Shown piece by piece: positions 5,776-8,477 of a stretch of 8,477 nucleotides of DNA. The position numbers and the translations under genes were made by a program. Origin of the DNA: Actinomycetota bacterium (GTDB taxonomy: Bacteria; Actinomycetota; Thermoleophilia; Gaiellales; Gaiellaceae); assembly GCA_005885565.1 (NCBI GenBank), contig VAXK01000304.1, forward strand, positions 1 through 8,477, read 5' to 3'. Every line of letters starts with the position of its first letter. Position 1 is the stretch's first letter. The notes under the pieces are model-generated. The model worked only from the letters and a program-made list of their open reading frames with translations, searched no databases and had not been told where the DNA came from.

Positions 5776-5808
5776 TCGCCGCAAGCGTTCAGGTTGAATC
5801 CGCCGGGC

Positions 5809-7032
5809 GTGGATCTCCCGACCGGCACCGTCACGTTCCTCTTCACCGACGTCGAAGGCTCGACGGCGCTGCTGCGCCGGCTGAAGGACGGCTTCGCCGA
5901 GGTGCTCGCGCGCCACGAGGCGCTGCTGCGGGAGGCGGCCGAGGCTGCCGGGGGCCAGGAGTTCGGCACCCAGGGCGACGCCGTCTTCTTCGTCTTCCGC
6001 AACCCGAAGAACGCCGTCGTCGCAGCCGTCGAGGGCCGACGGGCGCTGGCGGCGGCGGAGTGGCCCGAGGGCGTCGAGCTCCGCGTTCGCATGGGCGTCC
6101 ACACCGGCGAGGCCGCCATCGCCGCCGGCCGCTACCTGGGCCTTGCGGTCAACCGGGCGGCCCGAATCTGCGGGGTCGCCCGCGGCGGGCAGATCCTCGT
6201 GTCGCCGACGACGCACGCGCTCGTCGAGGAAGCCGAGCACGACTTCCACGGGATCTCGTTCCGCGACCTCGGCGCGCAGAGCCTGAAGGACTTCGACCGC
6301 CCCGTGCCGATCTACGAGGTCGAGGCCGCCGCGCCGACCGAGGCCGGCGCCGATCCCGGCCCGTCGCGCATGCGGCTCCTGATCGTCGACGACCAGGCGC
6401 TCGTCCGCGCGGGCTTTCGGATGATCCTCGAGGCCGAGGAGGACATCGAGGTCGTGGGCGAGGCGGCGGACGGGCGCGAGGCAGTGGCGGAGGTGAACCG
6501 CCTGCGGCCCGACGTCGTCCTGATGGACGTGCGCATGCCGGAGGTGGACGGCATCGAGGCGACGAGACGCCTGCTGGGGCAGGACGGCGTTACGACGAAG
6601 GTCGTGATGCTGACCACCTTCGACATGGACGAGTACGTCTACGAGGCCCTCCGCGCCGGCGCGAGTGGATTCCTGCTCAAGGACGTCCCGCCCGAGCAGC
6701 TCGTCGCCGGAATCCGCGCCGTAGCCTCGGGCGACGCGCTGCTGGCGCCGTCGGTGACGCGGCGCGTGATCGAGGAGTTCGTCCGCCGGCCGCCCGACTC
6801 GGTGCGCACGCCGCCGGCGGCGCTCGCCGACCTGACCGCTCGGGAGACGGACGTGCTCGAGCTGATCGCGCGCGGCCTCTCGAACGCGGAGATCGCGAAG
6901 GAGCTCGTCGTCAGCGAGACGACCGTGAAGACGCACGTCGCCCACGTGCTGATGAAGCTCGGCCTGCGCGACCGCGTGCAGGCGGTCGTCTTCGCGTACG
7001 AGTCCGGGGTCGTCCAGCCCGGCGAAGGGTGA
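5809..7032 (+). CDS. Hybrid regulator: class III cyclase-like domain + NarL receiver + LuxR HTH
   Basis: From GTG 5809 this is 407 residues in three domains. Residues 3-172 are a class III nucleotidyl-cyclase homology domain: LPTGTVTFLFTDVEGST with metal ligand Asp14, GTQGDAVFFVF with second metal ligand Asp57, MGVHTGEA, and LAVNRAARI with Asn115 and Arg119. The base-specifying Lys and Asp of true adenylyl cyclases appear replaced (Gly53, Arg108). Residues 188-305 are a receiver with Asp194/Asp195, phosphoacceptor Asp240 (VVLMDVRMP), Thr269 and Lys291. Residues 341-400 are a LuxR/NarL HTH (LTARETDVLELIARGLSNAE...VSETTVKTHVAHVLMKL). It is probably the DNA-binding response regulator for the kinase at 4467. 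Start choice: GTG 5809 gives the usual family N-terminus; TTG 5794 and TTG 5764 are in frame and open. No SD is clear. ATG 6370 marks exactly where a normal stand-alone NarL protein would begin, so internal initiation of a 220-residue regulator cannot be excluded. Confidence 0.85.
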   Translation: MDLPTGTVTFLFTDVEGSTALLRRLKDGFAEVLARHEALLREAAEAAGGQEFGTQGDAVFFVFRNPKNAVVAAVEGRRALAAAEWPEGVELRVRMGVHTGEAAIAAGRYLGLAVNRAARICGVARGGQILVSPTTHALVEEAEHDFHGISFRDLGAQSLKDFDRPVPIYEVEAAAPTEAGADPGPSRMRLLIVDDQALVRAGFRMILEAEEDIEVVGEAADGREAVAEVNRLRPDVVLMDVRMPEVDGIEATRRLLGQDGVTTKVVMLTTFDMDEYVYEALRAGASGFLLKDVPPEQLVAGIRAVASGDALLAPSVTRRVIEEFVRRPPDSVRTPPAALADLTARETDVLELIARGLSNAEIAKELVVSETTVKTHVAHVLMKLGLRDRVQAVVFAYESGVVQPGEG

Positions 7033-7038
7033 GGCGGG

Positions 7039-7056
7039 GTCGTCCGAAAGGACGAC
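7039..7056 (+). terminator. GNRA-capped hairpin after the hybrid regulator
   Basis: GTCGTCC-GAAA-GGACGAC is a perfect 7-bp stem starting seven bases after the stop codon. There is no U-run. Its core CGTCC-GNRA-GGACG is almost identical to the stem at 4394-4407 upstream of the sensor kinase, so the signalling module is bracketed by similar hairpins. Confidence 0.5.
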
Positions 7057-7134
7057 GTCCGCGCCGAAGAAGATCGGCCGCCGAGCCGACCGCAAACCGT
7101 TCGCCCGGCCGACGATTTCGCGGCGCCCGCGGCC

Positions 7135-7171
7135 TAGGTTCCTCCTCGTAAGCAAGCGAAGGAGGAACACG
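7135..7171 (+). promoter_or_regulatory. Promoter/leader of cupin gene with SD inside an inverted repeat
   Basis: AAGGAGG (7159-7165) is a near-ideal SD six bases before ATG 7172. GTTCCTCCT (7138-7146) is perfectly complementary to AGGAGGAAC (7160-7168) over 9 bp with a 13-base loop, so in RNA the SD could be masked. However, TAGGTT (7135-7140) resembles a -10 hexamer. If it is used, the transcript would start near 7147 and lack the left arm. No convincing -35 is present at 17-18 bases. Confidence 0.5.
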
Positions 7172-7741
7172 ATGATTAACGCAGGCGACACGATCGAGAA
7201 CCCCGTCACCGGGGAGCGGATCGTCTTCAACAAGACCTCTCGCGAGACGGGTGGCGAGGCGGTCGAGATCGAGGTCTACGTCCGGCCCGGCGGCGTCGTC
7301 GCAGCGGCGCACGTGCACCCGCGCCAGACCGAGCGGTTCGAGGTGATCTCGGGCCGGATCGGCATGAAGCTCGGGCGCCGCAAGCTCGAGGCGGGCCCGA
7401 ACGACATCGTCGTCGTCGAGCCCGGGACGCCGCACAGGTTCTGGAACGCCGGCGACGACGAGCTGCACTTCGTCACCGTCGTCAAGCCCGCGCTCCAGTT
7501 CGAGAGGCTGCTCGAGACGATGTTTGGCCTCGCCGCCGACGGCAAGACGAACCGCAAGGGGATGCCGAACCCGCTCCGCCTTGCGGTGATCGCGAAGGCG
7601 CACTTCGACGACGTCCGGCTGCCGTTCCCACCGGCCTGGATGCAACGTGCGGGGCTCGCGCTCGGCGCTCCGCTCGGCCGCCTGGCCGGCTACGAGCCGA
7701 CGTACGTCCCGGCGGGCGATCCTGCGGCAGCGCTCGTCTGA
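7172..7741 (+). CDS. Cupin-domain protein
   Basis: This is a 189-residue protein with one conserved cupin barrel. Motif 1 is seen as GGVVAAAHVHPRQTERFEV..G (Gly41, His47, His49, Glu54, Gly61). Motif 2 is GPNDIVVVEPGTPHRFWN (Gly75, Pro84, Gly85, His88, Asn92). His47, His49, Glu54 and His88 form the usual metal site, so metal binding is likely. About 85 C-terminal residues follow the barrel (FERLLETMFGLAADGKTNRKG onward) and are rich in Arg, Pro and Leu. They resemble the helical tail seen in many actinobacterial 'cupin domain' proteins of unknown function. Cupins range from dioxygenases and isomerases to sugar-binding regulators, and the substrate cannot be inferred here. The gene stands alone between hairpins, with its own strong SD. 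Confidence 0.8.
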   Translation: MINAGDTIENPVTGERIVFNKTSRETGGEAVEIEVYVRPGGVVAAAHVHPRQTERFEVISGRIGMKLGRRKLEAGPNDIVVVEPGTPHRFWNAGDDELHFVTVVKPALQFERLLETMFGLAADGKTNRKGMPNPLRLAVIAKAHFDDVRLPFPPAWMQRAGLALGAPLGRLAGYEPTYVPAGDPAAALV

Positions 7742-7755
7742 GGCCGCCCCAGCCA

Positions 7756-7787
7756 GCGAGACGGCCGCCAACGGGCGGCCGTCTCGC
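7756..7787 (+). terminator. Strong hairpin terminator after cupin gene
   Basis: GCGAGACGGCCGCC (7756-7769) and GGCGGCCGTCTCGC (7774-7787) form a perfect 14-bp stem around the loop AACG, 15 bases after the stop. It is immediately followed by the -35 of the next gene (7790), so the two units are tightly packed yet insulated. Confidence 0.8.
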
Positions 7788-7789
7788 GC

Positions 7790-7818
7790 TTGACGTGCCG
7801 TCGAGGGCGTCGGAGAAT
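7790..7818 (+). promoter_or_regulatory. Sigma70-type promoter of Asp-box protein gene (leaderless)
   Basis: TTGACG (7790-7795), a 17-base spacer and GAGAAT (7813-7818) form the best promoter in the window. Six bases later comes ATG 7825, so the transcript probably begins at or within a base of the start codon. There is no SD before this ATG, which fits leaderless translation. Confidence 0.7.
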
Positions 7819-7824
7819 CGCCGC

Positions 7825-8477
7825 ATGAGAACCGTCGTCCTCGCTGCCGCAGTCGTGCTCTTCGCCGCGACGCCGGCCTTCGGCGCCGGCGCGACGTACA
7901 CCGTCGGCCCGATCGCCGACGTCAGCGCGTCGTGCGCCGGCCAGAACGCCGAGGTCGAGGAGGCGACCGACCCGAGGCTCGGGTACGTCTACGAGTCGTG
8001 GATGGGCTGCCGCGGGATCGCCTTCGCGCGCTCGACCGACGGCGGCGCCACCTTCGGCACCGCCATCTCGGTGCCCGGCTCGGTCGGCTCGAACGTGAAC
8101 GCGTGGGACCCGGCGGTCGCCGTCGCGCCGGACGGCACCGTCTACGCGGTCTTCATGATCTCGAAGTCGAGCCAGTGGTATCCGATCGTGGCCGCGTCCT
8201 TCGACCACGGCGCGACGTTCTCGCAGGTCACGTTGCTCGTCCCGCCCGACGCGAAGAACTGGGGCGACCGGCCGTTCGTCGCCGTCGGCCCGGACGGAAC
8301 GGTGTACGTCACGTGGGACTACGGACCGGAACGGACCTCGGTCACCTACCTCTGCGCGACGAACGGCAGCTGCGCGTTCGCGACCGGCGACCTCAACGTC
8401 GTCATCCAGAAGTCGACCGACCGCGGCGCGACCTTCGGCGCCATGACCCCGATCAGCCCGGGCTTCCCGGCGAGCGG
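7825..8477 (+). CDS. Secreted Asp-box (BNR/sialidase-like) beta-propeller protein, 5' part
   Basis: The frame from ATG 7825 is open for 217 codons to the window edge, so the C-terminus is missing. Residues 1-21 are a signal peptide (MRTVVLAAAVVLFAATPAFG, cleavage near Ala21). The mature part carries three Asp-box repeats (S-x-D-x-G-x-T-F): STDGGATF (70-77), SFDHGATF (125-132) and STDRGATF (197-204). Each lies in a propeller-blade-like context with 'P-D/A-V-A-V-x-P-D-G-T-V-Y' strands (96-107, 150-161). This is the signature of BNR/sialidase-superfamily beta-propellers. Cys37/Cys62 and Cys177/Cys183 could form disulfides, consistent with export. Asp boxes are structural and do not prove sialidase activity; no arginine triad or catalytic Tyr/Glu pair can be judged from the fragment. 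It has its own promoter and is separated from the cupin gene by a terminator. Confidence 0.75.
   Translation, partial: MRTVVLAAAVVLFAATPAFGAGATYTVGPIADVSASCAGQNAEVEEATDPRLGYVYESWMGCRGIAFARSTDGGATFGTAISVPGSVGSNVNAWDPAVAVAPDGTVYAVFMISKSSQWYPIVAASFDHGATFSQVTLLVPPDAKNWGDRPFVAVGPDGTVYVTWDYGPERTSVTYLCATNGSCAFATGDLNVVIQKSTDRGATFGAMTPISPGFPAS

Noticed and set aside
5599..5808. Programmed +1 frameshift joining the sensor kinase to the cyclase-regulator frame
   Set aside because: The +1 frame is indeed open across the kinase stop and spacer, but the intervening residues are Arg-rich without protein-like character. The kinase tail would be present twice, and no slippery site is evident. Kept only as a remote possibility.
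5764..5808. TTG 5764 as the start of the hybrid regulator
   Set aside because: It would place codons from the kinase-tail remnant on the protein. There is no SD or -10 at the right distance, and family members usually begin just before LPTGTVTFLF, matching GTG 5809.
5446..7233. Long minus-strand open frame opposite the hybrid regulator
   Set aside because: Antisense shadow; the plus strand encodes three well-recognised domains with intact key residues.
1..8477. CRISPR array, insertion sequence, prophage or tRNA/rRNA gene
   Set aside because: There are no regularly spaced repeats, no transposase or integrase motifs, no terminal inverted repeats with target duplications, and no tRNA-like cloverleaf with a TTCRA arm on either strand that I could recognise.

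Overview
The window is very GC-rich (G/C-dominated third codon positions, frequent GTG starts, almost no A/T-rich DNA). It holds no insertion sequence, phage gene, CRISPR array, tRNA or rRNA that I can see. Gene content (UspA, UbiB/AarF kinase, DesK/NarL-type two-component pair, class III cyclase-like domain beginning LPTGTVTFLFTD, secreted Asp-box protein) and several apparently leaderless GTG/ATG genes suggest a high-GC actinobacterial lineage. Thermoleophilia (Solirubrobacterales/Gaiellales) is my best guess; this is inference, because no taxonomic marker is present.

Layout. Left, on the minus strand, is a probable three-gene operon: a small HTH protein with an MbcA/Xre-type C-terminal domain (1542-1186), an NMT1/SsuA-like substrate-binding lipoprotein (1172-168), and the first 46 residues of an exported protein running off the left edge (139-1). 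Diverging from it on the plus strand is a coupled pair: a UspA-family universal stress protein (1599-2015) and an ABC1/UbiB-type atypical kinase with two C-terminal membrane helices (2012-3586, GTGA overlap with a GGAGG in front). After a 125-base structured leader comes a secreted Ig-like beta-sandwich protein (3712-4332) closed by a strong hairpin.

The centre is a signalling module: a membrane-bound HisKA_3 sensor kinase (4467-5606), then about 200 bases holding a second, diverged copy of a kinase tail, then an unusual three-domain protein with a class III nucleotidyl-cyclase homology domain in front of a complete NarL-type receiver and LuxR HTH (5809-7032). The kinase presumably phosphorylates the receiver of this hybrid. 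The kinase-tail remnant points to recombination between related kinase/regulator loci as the origin of the arrangement.

Right side: a single-domain cupin (7172-7741) whose Shine-Dalgarno sequence lies in a 9-bp inverted repeat, a 14-bp-stem terminator, a good sigma70-type promoter (TTGACG-N17-GAGAAT) six bases before the ATG, and the beginning of a secreted Asp-box (BNR/sialidase-like) beta-propeller protein that runs off the right edge.

The most interesting signals are the cyclase-receiver-HTH fusion with non-canonical cyclase residues, the kinase-tail remnant preceding it, a repeated '-10 then exactly six bases then start codon' arrangement at four genes, and the possible SD-masking hairpin before the cupin.
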